This document shows, piece by piece, positions 55,139-64,000 of a stretch of DNA of 64,000 bases (the first letter of the stretch is position 1; each line of letters opens with the position of its first letter). Below the pieces are notes generated by a model that did no database searches, was not told the DNA's origin, and was given only the letters and a program-made list of their open reading frames with translations. The stretch is from Thioalkalivibrio sulfidiphilus HL-EbGr7 (GTDB lineage: Bacteria; Pseudomonadota; Gammaproteobacteria; Ectothiorhodospirales; Ectothiorhodospiraceae), in contig NC_011901.1 in the NCBI RefSeq assembly GCF_000021985.1, forward strand, positions 1,178,001-1,242,000. The letters run 5' to 3'. The translations under genes and the position numbers were made by a program.

Positions 55139-56436
55139 TAAGTATCCTCGGCCCTCAGCCGGTCGATGACCTCCCGCACCTCGTCTGTATCCCACTCGAT
55201 GGCCGTGTTCACCGAGTAGCGCACCCGACCCTGGCGGTCCAGCAGGAAGGAGCTGGGGAAGGCGAATACCCGCCACTCGCCCGAGACCGCGCCGTCCTCG
55301 TCCATGAGCACGGGGAAGTCCACGTTCACGTCTTCCATGAAGTTCAGAACGTGCGCCGGGGATTCCCGGAAGTTGATGGAGACGATGGCGAACTCGTCTT
55401 CCGGGTAGGCGGCGGCCAGGCGGTTCATGGACGGGATCTCGTGCACGCAGGGCGGGCACCAGGTGGCCCAGAAGTTCACCAGGGTGACCCGCCCCAGGCT
55501 CTCGGTGTGCTGATGGCGCACGCCCCGGGCATCCACCAGGTCATAGCCGGGCGGGTCGTAGGCCGGCCGTTCCACCAGGCCAAAGGCCGGCAGCACCGGC
55601 GCCTCGGCCTCCTCGTCCAGGGGCGCGGGACGGTCCGGGCGCGGGGTCTGGGCCAGCAGCCGGGTGGCCGCCAGCAGCTGGGTGGGGGTGTCCAGGATGG
55701 CGCGGGTCACGTCGAAGGGGATCGGGCCGCCCATGGCCTCCAGTTCCACCGCTTCGGGCTCGACGGAGCGCAGCAGGTAGTAGTCCCGCACGCTGTCCAC
55801 CAGCCAGCCGTAGGCGGGGCTGCCGGCCCGGTGCAGGGTGGCCAGCAGCGCCTCCAGGCGCGGGCGGTTGGTGCCCAGTTCCGGCTGCAGGATGGCGAGC
55901 GGCATGTTGGTGGCGGAGACGATGCCCAGCAGCTCCGGCTCCTCGCCGGCCACCGGGGTGCCCCGGTAGAGGTTGGGGAAGAACAGGATGCCGCCGGCCA
56001 CGGCGTTCATGTCGGTGGCCTCTTCCTGCCAGGCCCGCAGGCCCCGCAGCAGGGGCACGGTCATGCGGTCGCAGGTGGTGACCACGATGGGTCCGCGGCC
56101 GCTGTCCACGGCCTCGTGCAACAAGGCCGCCACCGGTGCGCCGTCCAGGTTGCGCACCACCTCGTTGCTGCGCTGAAGCAGCAGGGAGTCCAGCAGGTCC
56201 ACCTGCCAGACCGTGGCATTGCGCTCGGCCAGACGCCGGGCCAGGTTGTGGGGCCCTTCGGTCTCGCCGTACTGGTTGATGAGCCAGACGAACAGGGGGC
56301 CGGTGTTGTCCTCGCCCCAGACGCGCACGTCCAGGCGCTCGCCGTCCGGCAGGTCCAGGCTGAAGTCGGCGAGAACGGCATGGGGCAGGCTGAAGAGCAG
56401 GAGCAGCGCGAGGCACAGGCTCGGTCGTCGGGGCAC
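55135..56436 (-). CDS. Exported protein: unknown domain fused to TlpA-type thioredoxin
   Basis: A 433-residue exported protein. After a signal peptide (LALLLLFSLPHAVLADF, ~7-23) the N-terminal ~250 residues look like an alpha/beta-hydrolase-type fold (FVWLINQYGETEGPHNLARRLAERN, GPIVVTTCDRMTVPLLRGL) without a clear catalytic triad. From ~300, a TlpA/ResA-like thioredoxin domain follows: GRVTLVNFWATWCPPCVHEIPSMNRL (WCPPC active site) and FPSSFLLDRQGRVRY. I infer a periplasmic thiol-disulfide protein with an extra binding domain. Confidence 0.85.
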   Translation of the reverse strand: MPRRPSLCLALLLLFSLPHAVLADFSLDLPDGERLDVRVWGEDNTGPLFVWLINQYGETEGPHNLARRLAERNATVWQVDLLDSLLLQRSNEVVRNLDGAPVAALLHEAVDSGRGPIVVTTCDRMTVPLLRGLRAWQEEATDMNAVAGGILFFPNLYRGTPVAGEEPELLGIVSATNMPLAILQPELGTNRPRLEALLATLHRAGSPAYGWLVDSVRDYYLLRSVEPEAVELEAMGGPIPFDVTRAILDTPTQLLAATRLLAQTPRPDRPAPLDEEAEAPVLPAFGLVERPAYDPPGYDLVDARGVRHQHTESLGRVTLVNFWATWCPPCVHEIPSMNRLAAAYPEDEFAIVSINFRESPAHVLNFMEDVNVDFPVLMDEDGAVSGEWRVFAFPSSFLLDRQGRVRYSVNTAIEWDTDEVREVIDRLRAEDTY

Positions 56437-56498
56437 GAATCACATTCCCGTCATTTGGGGTTCATGGGTCCGCAGCCCGGTGAGAAATCCCGGCCAGG

Positions 56499-58124
56499 CT
56501 AGCGGGCGAAGCTGTGGCGGCCCTCTCCCCGGGGCTGTCCGGCTCGGAATCCGGGCTGCGGGGCGGCATCGCCTCTGCCGAGGTTACCGTCCCGACGCCC
56601 GCCCTGCCAGCCGGGGTCCCGGTTGCCGCCCTGGCCACGCCAGCCGCCGTCGCGTTCGCCCTGCGGGCTGCGCGGGACCTGTGCGCGACCGGTTTCACCG
56701 TTGGCGTTCCAGGCCGGCCGGGATGGCTGCTGCGCCTCCTGCCGGGGACGGTTCTGGCCCTCCCGGCTCCAGCCCTCGCGGATCCGGTCGCTGTGGCCTT
56801 GATGGAGTTCCCGGCTGTTGATGCTGCGCCGGGTGTCGTCGGTGACCGGACCCGTGCGGGTCCGCTCCCGGGGTGCCTGGGCGGTGGCATCGCCACTGCG
56901 GCGCTGCTGGCGCCATTGCTCGGTGTCCCGGCCGGGGGCTGAGCCCAGGCTCGGGCGTTGCCCGGTCTGGGCTTCCCGGCGGTGTTCGGTGCGAGGACGC
57001 TCTGCGTCCGTACGCCAGTCACGGGAGCGGGCCTGATGGTCTTCGCTGCGGGGTGCCGGACGCGCGGGACCGGATGCCTCGCGGCTGCGCTCGGTGCGGG
57101 GGCGGTCGCTGTCCGTGCGCCAGTCCCGGGAGCGGGCCTGCTGCTCCTCGCTGCGGGGTGCGAGTCGCGCGGGGCCCGAGCCGTCGCGGCTGCGTTCCAC
57201 GTCCCTGCGCCCCTGCCAGTCGGAGCGGCGGCTGTCGTGGGGCACGCTGAGGCCGCCCGGGCGCTCGGCACGGCTGCGTTGGCTGTAATGGCTCTCGCCA
57301 TAACGCTGGTGCACCGCGTGATGCCGGTAGGCCACGCCGCGGCGGTGCCAGGGGTCGTGGCGCCAGCGGTGGCCGGCGGGCACGTAGTGGCGGGTGCGGT
57401 AGTCGTAGTGGTGGATGATCACCACGTGGCGATGGGTCCAGTTGAAGCCGCTGTAGAAGAAGCTGCGGGACACGGGCACGCCGCTCACCCAGGTGATGCC
57501 GATGCTCACGGAATAGCCGTAGGGCGGTCCCCAGTAGACCGGGGCGTAGGCGGGCCACCACCAGCCGCCGTAGACGATGGTGGGCTGGTAGTAGGGCACG
57601 TACACGACCCGCGGGCTGGCCGGTTCGATGTAGATGACCTCCCGCTCGCGCACCACCCGGACGTGTTCCCGATCCTCCAGGTGGCCGGCGTCGTAGGCTC
57701 TCTGGCGCAGTTCCTGGACCATGTCGGCCACGTCCTCCTCCTGGAGCAGGAAGGCGTCGCCCACCTGCCGGGTCCAGGTGAGGTCATCGCTCATCTGCTG
57801 GATCACCCGGGGGAAGGCCACCAGGGCCTTGACGCTGGGATCCCAGTCCATGTCCGCCACGGCGTCCACGGCGGCGCTGCCCTCGAGCCCCGGGTTGCGC
57901 CGCGACCAGCGCGCCGCCTCCACCACCTCCAGGGGATAGGTGGAGGCCATCAGGATCTGGGACAGCAGGGCATCGGGGTACAGGGCGATGGGCGCGAGCA
58001 GGGAGGCCAGCTCGGCCTTGCTGTAGGTCTCCTGGCCCTGGGCGTGGGCGGGGGAGAGGCCCAGGAGCAGGGCCAGCAGGCATGCCGAAAGCCAGGCAGC
58101 CGGGGATCGGCGATGGGTGTTCAT
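56499..58124 (-). CDS. DUF3300 exported protein with Arg-rich repeated tail
   Basis: A 541-residue exported protein; ATG 58124 has a GAGGAGG ribosome site and a signal peptide (ACLLALLLGLSPAHAQ). The DUF3300 domain (~30-270) shows LASLLAPIALYPDALLSQILMASTYPLEVVEAARW and VYVPYYQPTIVYGGWWWPAY, rich in Trp and Tyr. The C-terminal half is low-complexity, Arg/Ser/Gly/Gln-rich, with units around SRDWRTDSDRPRTERSREAS repeated at about 34 residues. The tail may be disordered. Function unknown. Confidence 0.88.
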   Translation of the reverse strand: MNTHRRSPAAWLSACLLALLLGLSPAHAQGQETYSKAELASLLAPIALYPDALLSQILMASTYPLEVVEAARWSRRNPGLEGSAAVDAVADMDWDPSVKALVAFPRVIQQMSDDLTWTRQVGDAFLLQEEDVADMVQELRQRAYDAGHLEDREHVRVVREREVIYIEPASPRVVYVPYYQPTIVYGGWWWPAYAPVYWGPPYGYSVSIGITWVSGVPVSRSFFYSGFNWTHRHVVIIHHYDYRTRHYVPAGHRWRHDPWHRRGVAYRHHAVHQRYGESHYSQRSRAERPGGLSVPHDSRRSDWQGRRDVERSRDGSGPARLAPRSEEQQARSRDWRTDSDRPRTERSREASGPARPAPRSEDHQARSRDWRTDAERPRTEHRREAQTGQRPSLGSAPGRDTEQWRQQRRSGDATAQAPRERTRTGPVTDDTRRSINSRELHQGHSDRIREGWSREGQNRPRQEAQQPSRPAWNANGETGRAQVPRSPQGERDGGWRGQGGNRDPGWQGGRRDGNLGRGDAAPQPGFRAGQPRGEGRHSFAR

Positions 58125-58309
58125 GATCGGGTCCTCCTCGTGGGCGGGACCGGGGCGGCGAGGCCCCATGTTTGTTCGGACCCCCTCATGCCGGGTCCGT
58201 TCACCCGGATGTGCATCACCATCCGGGACCTGTGACAGCACTGCCCGGCGTCAGGCGCACCGGGACAGGGTGTCAGCCTACGCCCCGTGGCTGAACACAC
58301 CCTGAACCG

Positions 58310-59272
58310 TCAGCGGGTGGGGGGCTGCCGCCAGGGCAGATGGTCCAGGTCCACGTTGCCGCCGGAGAGGATGACGCCGATGCGCAGTCCCCGCAGGGCC
58401 TCGCCCTGTTCCCGCAGGGCGGCCAGGGGCACGGCGGCGGAGGGCTCGATCACCTGCTTGGCCCGTTCCCAGACAAGGCGCATGGCCTCGATGATGCCCG
58501 CCTCGGAGGCGGGCAGGATGCGCTCCACGTGCTCGCGCAGGAGGGGGAAGGTGAGATCGCCCAGGTTGCCGCGCAGACCATCGGCGATGGTCTGGGGATG
58601 TTCGCCGGGGATGATCCGGCCCGCCGCCAGGGAGCGGATGGCATCATCGGCGCCGGCGGGTTCGGCGCCGATGACACGGATGCCCGGCTTCAGGCCCCGG
58701 GCGGCCAGCGCGGTGCCGCCCAGCAGGCCGCCGCCGCTCACCGGGGCCATGACCACGTCCAGGTCCGGGATCTCTTCCAGCAGTTCCAGGGCGGCGGTGC
58801 CCTGGCCGGCGATGATGCGCGCATCGTTGTAAGGGTGGACCAGCGTGGCTCCGGTCTCGGCCACCCAGGCCGCCAGGGCCTGCTCCCGGTTGCGGGTGCC
58901 CGGTTCGCAGTGGCGGATCACGCCGCCATAGCCCCGCACCGCCGCCTGTTTTACTCTGGGCACGTCATGGGGCATGACGATGTGGGCGGGAATGCCGCGC
59001 AGGCGCGCCGCCAGGGCCAGGGCCTGGCCGTGGTTGCCGGAGGTGTGGGTGGCCACGCCCCGGGCGGCTTCCTCATCGGAGAGCGAGAGCACCGCGTTGC
59101 AGGCGCCCCGGAACTTGAAGGCCCCGGCCCGCTGCAGGTGCTCGCACTTGAGGAATATGCGCGCCCCCAGCCAGTCGTCCAGGCTCGCGCAGGTCTGCAC
59201 CGGCGTGCGCCGGGCATGGGGCGCGATGCGCGCGGCGGCGGCGCGGATGTCCTCAAGACCGAGCGATGACAC
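58310..59272 (-). CDS. Threonine/serine dehydratase-like PLP enzyme
   Basis: A 320-residue fold-type II PLP enzyme. It shows TPVQTCASLDDWLGARIFLKCEHLQRAGAFKFRGACN with the PLP Lys near residue 53, the substrate loop TSGNHGQALA near 79, and the phosphate loop SGGGLLGG near 175. It has no C-terminal ACT domain, so it is probably catabolic or a serine/threo-hydroxyaspartate type rather than IlvA. I take GTG 59272, which shares its G with the DUF3096 stop (TAGTG), as the start; a longer frame lies over that gene. Confidence 0.87.
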   Translation of the reverse strand: MSSLGLEDIRAAAARIAPHARRTPVQTCASLDDWLGARIFLKCEHLQRAGAFKFRGACNAVLSLSDEEAARGVATHTSGNHGQALALAARLRGIPAHIVMPHDVPRVKQAAVRGYGGVIRHCEPGTRNREQALAAWVAETGATLVHPYNDARIIAGQGTAALELLEEIPDLDVVMAPVSGGGLLGGTALAARGLKPGIRVIGAEPAGADDAIRSLAAGRIIPGEHPQTIADGLRGNLGDLTFPLLREHVERILPASEAGIIEAMRLVWERAKQVIEPSAAVPLAALREQGEALRGLRIGVILSGGNVDLDHLPWRQPPTR

Positions 59273-59415
59273 TAGATGCGGATGTTGAGCAGGCCGATGA
59301 TGCCGATGGCGATCAGGTAGATGGCCACGATCAGGCTGAGCAGCTTGGGCCGGATGAGGATCAGGATGCCGGCGATCAGGGCCAGCAGGGGGGCGAGGCT
59401 GAGATGCAGGGTCAT
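59272..59415 (-). CDS. DUF3096 small membrane protein
   Basis: A 47-residue membrane protein almost entirely hydrophobic: LAPLLALIAGILILIRPKLL then LIVAIYLIAIGIIGLLNIR, two segments joined by a basic turn. This is the DUF3096 pattern. The function is unknown. Its stop overlaps the GTG start of the dehydratase-like gene. Confidence 0.88.
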   Translation of the reverse strand: MTLHLSLAPLLALIAGILILIRPKLLSLIVAIYLIAIGIIGLLNIRI

Positions 59416-59515
59416 CGGGGCTCCTAGGGTCTGGTGTCGGGCTGCTGAATGCGATGCACCGAAGTTGTAACACACTCGCCCGGCCTGGGCCGGGCCGGGT
59501 GCGCAAAAGCCGGGT

Positions 59516-60787
<1,272 letters not shown>

Positions 60788-60818
60788 GTGGTTTTCATTG
60801 TCTATGGGGCGAAGTTGA

Positions 60819-61157
60819 TCAGAGTTTGGCGTAGACATCCGGATCGAATCCCACCAGCACCTGCTTGCCGTGTTCCACCACCGGGCGCTTGATGAGGGTG
60901 GGTTGTTCCAGCATCAGGGCGGCGGCGCGTTTTTCGTCGATGCCTTCGCGCACCGCTTCCGGCAGCTTGCGCCAGGTGGTGCCGCGGCGGTTGAGCAGGG
61001 TCTCCCAGCCCACCGCCTTGATCCAGGCGTGGATCTGTTTCGCCTCCAGGCCGTCGGCGCGGAAGTCGTGGAAACGGTACTCGACACCGCGTGCTTCCAG
61101 CCACTTGCGGGCCTTCTTCACGGTGTCGCAGTTCTTGATGCCGTAGAGCGTGGTCAT
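60819..61157 (-). CDS. ArsC/Spx-family protein, YffB-like
   Basis: A 112-residue thioredoxin-fold protein of the ArsC/Spx superfamily. It begins TLYGIKNCDTVKKARKWLEARGVEYRFHDFRADGL, with one Cys in NCDTVKKA as in the YffB subgroup, and ends VLVGFDPDVYAKL. RRGTTWRKLPE and LIKRPVVEHG are the usual central motifs. The reaction is not established. It sits between dapD and dapE, an arrangement I know from other gammaproteobacteria, which ties it loosely to the dap cluster. Confidence 0.9.
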   Translation of the reverse strand: MTTLYGIKNCDTVKKARKWLEARGVEYRFHDFRADGLEAKQIHAWIKAVGWETLLNRRGTTWRKLPEAVREGIDEKRAAALMLEQPTLIKRPVVEHGKQVLVGFDPDVYAKL

Positions 61158-61184
61158 GATGGGTCGCTGTTGTTGATTTCGTTG

Positions 61185-61284
61185 TTAACGCAGAGGACAC
61201 GAAGACGCAGAGGACGCAAAGGTTTTAAATCTTCAAAGATGCCTTTCTCCGCGCCCTCCGCGTCTCTGCGCCCTCTGCGTTAAC
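61185..61284. repeat. Imperfect inverted repeat GTTAACGCAGAGGACACGAA type
   Basis: Arms at about 61185-61225 and 61242-61284 are inverted and imperfect, both beginning GTTAACGCAGAGG at the outer edge, with purine-rich CGCAGAG/CGCAAAGG units. It ends ten bases before the dapD stop, between dapD and the YffB-like gene. Confidence 0.8.
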
Positions 61285-61293
61285 TCACTGCGC

Positions 61294-62115
61294 TCAAATG
61301 TCCCGCAGCAGTTCGTTGATACCTACCTTGGAGCGGGTCTTCTCGTCCACCTTCTTGACGATCACCGCGCAGTACAGGCTGTACTTGCCGTCCTTGGAGG
61401 GCAGGTTGCCGGAGACCACCACGGAGCCGGCGGGCACGCGGCCGTAGAGGATCTCGTCCTTCTCGCGGTCGTAGATGCGGGTACTCTGGCCGATGTACAC
61501 GCCCATGGAGATCACCGAACCCTCTTCCACGATCACGCCTTCCACCACCTCGGAGCGGGCGCCGATGAAGCAGTTGTCCTCGATGATGGTGGGGGCGGCC
61601 TGCAGGGGCTCCAGCACGCCACCGATGCCCACACCGCCGGACAGGTGCACGTTTTTGCCGATCTGTGCGCAGGAACCCACGGTGGCCCAGGTGTCCACCA
61701 TGGTGCCGGAGTCCACGTAGGCGCCGATGTTCACGTAGGAGGGCATGAGGACCACGCCGGGGGCGATGTAGGAGCCCTTGCGCGCGGTGGCCGGGGGCAC
61801 GACCCGGGCGCCGCCCTCGCGGAAGTCCCGGGAGTTGGCGTCGGCCCACTTGGAGGGCACCTTGTCGTAGTAGTTGGTGAAGCCGCCCTTGATGAACTGG
61901 TTGTCGTGGATGCGGAAGGACAGCAGCACGGCCTTCTTCAGCCAGTCGTTGACGATCCATTCACCGTCCTTCTTCTCCGCCACCCGGGCGGTGCCCCGGT
62001 CCAGCATGTCGATGGCTTCCATGACGGCGTCCTTCACGTGGGTCTCCACGTTGCGCGGGGTGATGTCGGCGCGGCGCTCGAAGGCCTCGATGATGATCTC
62101 CTGAAGCTTGCTCAT
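61294..62115 (-). CDS. dapD: Tetrahydrodipicolinate N-succinyltransferase
   Basis: A 273-residue enzyme that succinylates tetrahydrodipicolinate in lysine/diaminopimelate synthesis. After an N-terminal helical domain ([17 protein letters not shown]) it shows left-handed beta-helix hexapeptide repeats in the middle ([37 protein letters not shown]), then a C-terminal domain ending [13 protein letters not shown]. The ATG at 62115 gives the normal length; the open frame extends much further upstream into dapC but is not used. Confidence 0.96.
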   Translation of the reverse strand: MSKLQEIIIEAFERRADITPRNVETHVKDAVMEAIDMLDRGTARVAEKKDGEWIVNDWLKKAVLLSFRIHDNQFIKGGFTNYYDKVPSKWADANSRDFREGGARVVPPATARKGSYIAPGVVLMPSYVNIGAYVDSGTMVDTWATVGSCAQIGKNVHLSGGVGIGGVLEPLQAAPTIIEDNCFIGARSEVVEGVIVEEGSVISMGVYIGQSTRIYDREKDEILYGRVPAGSVVVSGNLPSKDGKYSLYCAVIVKKVDEKTRSKVGINELLRDI

Positions 62116-62158
62116 GGTGTGACTCCGTTGGGTCTGGAAATGGGTATGGGGATGTGTG

Positions 62159-63355
62159 TCAAAGGGATTCCACGAAGCGGCGGATGCGTCCGGCGGCCTC
62201 GATGCATTCGTCCAGGGGGGCCACCAGGGCCATGCGCACCCGGTTGCGTCCCGGATTGCCGGCCTCGGTGTCCCGGGAGAGATAGCTGCCCGGCAGCACG
62301 GTGACGTTCTGCTGCCCGAACAGCTCCCGGGCGAAGGTCTGGTCGTCCACCGGGGTCTCGGGCCAGAGGTAGAAGCCCGCGTCCGGGCGCGAGACCTTGA
62401 GCACGTCGCCGAGGATCTCCAGCATGGCGTCGAACTTCTGCGCGTACAGTTGGCGGTTCTCCTCCACGTGGGCCTCGTCGGCCCAGGCGGCGGTGCTGGC
62501 CGCCTGGCTGGGCGGGGCCATGCTGCAGCCGTGGTAGGTGCGATACAGGTGAAAGCGCTCAAGGATCTGCGCGTCGCCGGCCACGAAGCCGGAGCGCAGG
62601 CCGGGCACGTTGGAGCGCTTGGACAGGCTGTGGAACACCACGCAGCGCCGGTAGTCGGTGTTGCCCATGCGCGCGGCGGCGCCCAGCAGGCCCGGGGGCG
62701 GGGTGGCGCCCGGGAAGTGGATCTCGGAATAGCACTCGTCGGCGGCGATCACGAAGTCGAAGCGCTCCGCCAGTTCGATGGCCTGGCGCAGGTGGGCCTC
62801 GTCCATCACCGCGCCGCTGGGATTGCCGGGGTTGCACAGATACAGCAGCTGGCAGCGATTCCAGACGGCATCCGGCACCGCGTCCAGCTCCAGCAGGAAG
62901 CGGTTGTCCGCGCTCAGGTTCAGGAAATGGGGCTCGGCGCCCGCCAGCAGGGCCGCGCCCTCGTAGATCTGGTAGAAGGGGTTGGGCATCAGCACCAGCG
63001 GGTCGCGGCTGCGGTCCACCACGCACTGGGCGAAGGCGAACAGGGCCTCCCGGGTGCCGGTGACCGGCAGCACGTGGCGTGCCGCGTCCAGGCTGCCGGC
63101 GGGCAGGTCGAAGCGCCGGGTGGCCCAGGCGGCGATGGTCTCGCGCAGGGCATCACCGCCGCGGGTGATGGGGTAGTGGGCCAGGCCGTGCAGGTGGCTG
63201 GCCAGGGTCTCGGCGATGAAGCCCGGGGTGGGGTGCTTGGGTTCGCCGATGGACAGGGCGATGTGTTCCAGGTGCGCCGGTGGCTTGATCCCCGCCTTCA
63301 GTTCCGTGAGTTTCTGGAAGGGATAGGGCTGCAGACGGTCCAGATCGGGATTCAT
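62159..63355 (-). CDS. dapC: N-succinyl-diaminopimelate aminotransferase
   Basis: A 398-residue fold-type I PLP aminotransferase that makes N-succinyl-LL-diaminopimelate from the keto acid. It shows [22 protein letters not shown] at the start, [12 protein letters not shown] near 170, the PLP Lys in [15 protein letters not shown] near 238, and [15 protein letters not shown] near the end. Together with the adjacent dapD and dapE this identifies it as DapC rather than a generic aspartate aminotransferase. It is the first gene of the leftward cluster. Confidence 0.93.
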   Translation of the reverse strand: MNPDLDRLQPYPFQKLTELKAGIKPPAHLEHIALSIGEPKHPTPGFIAETLASHLHGLAHYPITRGGDALRETIAAWATRRFDLPAGSLDAARHVLPVTGTREALFAFAQCVVDRSRDPLVLMPNPFYQIYEGAALLAGAEPHFLNLSADNRFLLELDAVPDAVWNRCQLLYLCNPGNPSGAVMDEAHLRQAIELAERFDFVIAADECYSEIHFPGATPPPGLLGAAARMGNTDYRRCVVFHSLSKRSNVPGLRSGFVAGDAQILERFHLYRTYHGCSMAPPSQAASTAAWADEAHVEENRQLYAQKFDAMLEILGDVLKVSRPDAGFYLWPETPVDDQTFARELFGQQNVTVLPGSYLSRDTEAGNPGRNRVRMALVAPLDECIEAAGRIRRFVESL

Positions 63356-63483
63356 GGGCGCGCGGGTCGGGGTTCAGGGAAGGGGGCGATTATACGCGAA
63401 GGGCGCCGGCCGTGCAGGCGCAGGCGCCGCAACGGTATGCTTGTGGCATCGCTTTCCGAGATAACCCTGCAAACGGTGTCCCC

Positions 63484-64000
63484 ATGGGCCAGATCCTGTC
63501 AGCCATCACCCCACAGCAAGCCGAGTTCATCCGCGCCCAGCCCCTGTACTTCGTGGCCAGCGCGCCCCGGGCCGATGATGGCCACATCAATCTCTCGCCC
63601 AAGGGTCTGGACAGTTTTCGCCTACTCAATGCCAACAGCGTCGCCTACCTGGACCTGACCGGCAGCGGCAACGAGACCGCCGCCCACGTGACGGAGAACG
63701 GGCGCATCACCTTGATGTTCTGCGGTTTCGGCGAGCAGCCGGGGATCGTGCGCCTCTACGGCAAGGGGCGGGTGGTGCGTCCCGGAGAGCCCGAGTGGGG
63801 GCAACTGCGTCCGCTGTTCAGTGCCTTTCCCGGCATCCGTCAGATCATCCACGTGCAGGTGCAGCACACCCAGACCTCCTGCGGTTTCGGCGTTCCACAG
63901 ATGGACCTGGTGGGGCAGCGGGACGCGCTCCCGGACTGGGCAAGGCGCAAGGGTCCCGAGGGGGTGCTGGACTATCAGCGGCGCAAGAATGCGTTCAGCA
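63484..64000 (+). CDS. Pyridoxamine 5'-phosphate oxidase-family protein, partial
   Basis: An open frame of 172 codons that continues past the window. It begins MGQILSAITPQQAEFIRAQPLYFVASAPRADD, with INLSPKGLDSFRLL and LTGSGNETAAHVTENGRITLMFCGF, the split-barrel flavin-binding pattern of this family. Then GIVRLYGKGRVV and QTSCGFGVPQMDLVGQRDALPDWARRKG follow, as in the group of PNPOx-like proteins with unknown substrates. The family is related to, but distinct from, PdxH. It diverges from dapC. Confidence 0.88.
   Translation, partial: MGQILSAITPQQAEFIRAQPLYFVASAPRADDGHINLSPKGLDSFRLLNANSVAYLDLTGSGNETAAHVTENGRITLMFCGFGEQPGIVRLYGKGRVVRPGEPEWGQLRPLFSAFPGIRQIIHVQVQHTQTSCGFGVPQMDLVGQRDALPDWARRKGPEGVLDYQRRKNAFS

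Overview
The window looks like a chromosomal segment of a GC-rich gammaproteobacterium. Coding density is high, and the gene order recO-pdxJ-acpS-[BarA/GacS kinase]-cysM-rlmD is the order I know from gammaproteobacteria. The mix of a group 3b-type NiFe hydrogenase, a DsrE-family protein and many c-di-GMP and two-component proteins fits a free-living, possibly sulfur-oxidising relative of Ectothiorhodospiraceae (Thioalkalivibrio-like). That placement is inference from gene content. I found no rRNA, tRNA, CRISPR array, complete insertion sequence or prophage.

Layout. 1-10.5 kb: recO tail, pdxJ, acpS, then leftward a TonB-dependent receptor, a periplasmic binding protein and a BarA/GacS-type hybrid kinase, followed rightward by cysM, a PolB-like exonuclease and rlmD. 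10.5-12.2 kb: a lower-GC island with an addiction module, a decayed higB and an intact higA. 12.3-21.4 kb: katG, DUF302, an M48 protease, a Tat-exported amidohydrolase, an EamA transporter, a phospholipase D-like protein and an FKBP-rhodanese fusion. 21.5-26 kb: a leftward signalling operon (PhnD-like binding protein, histidine kinase, response regulator, REC-GGDEF-EAL). 26-35.5 kb: a lipoprotein, a DUF898-M48 pair, a YbaK deacylase, a 0.7-kb palindromic repeat element, a glycine-zipper lipoprotein, a glycerophosphodiesterase, a PDC-sensor protein, proS and a MIF-like tautomerase. 36-40.5 kb: an RND efflux pair behind a promoter with an overlapping palindrome. 40.9-43.2 kb: two paralogous exported proteins with Pro-Glu repeats, each preceded by a c-di-GMP-I (GEMM) riboswitch. 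43.6-49.1 kb: an FNR-type promoter, a small Cys-rich protein and the hydrogenase operon hydB-cNMP-hydG-hydD-hydA-protease. 49.2-58.2 kb: an SDR, DsrE, FmdB, DUF502, a second kinase/REC-GGDEF-EAL pair, a TlpA fusion and a DUF3300 protein. 58.3-63.4 kb: a leftward lysine-biosynthesis cluster (dapC, dapD, YffB-like, dapE), DUF3096 and a threonine dehydratase-like enzyme. The window ends inside a flavin-dependent oxidase-like gene.

How it fits together. Cyclic-di-GMP links several regions: two bifunctional REC-GGDEF-EAL proteins, each coupled to its own kinase, could set the level that the two riboswitches read to control surface proteins. The hydrogenase operon carries a well-placed FNR-type box, so anoxic induction is likely. 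Several intergenic regions hold REP-like and nested inverted repeats. The largest, at 29998-30728, contains hairpins whose stems covary between its two arms.
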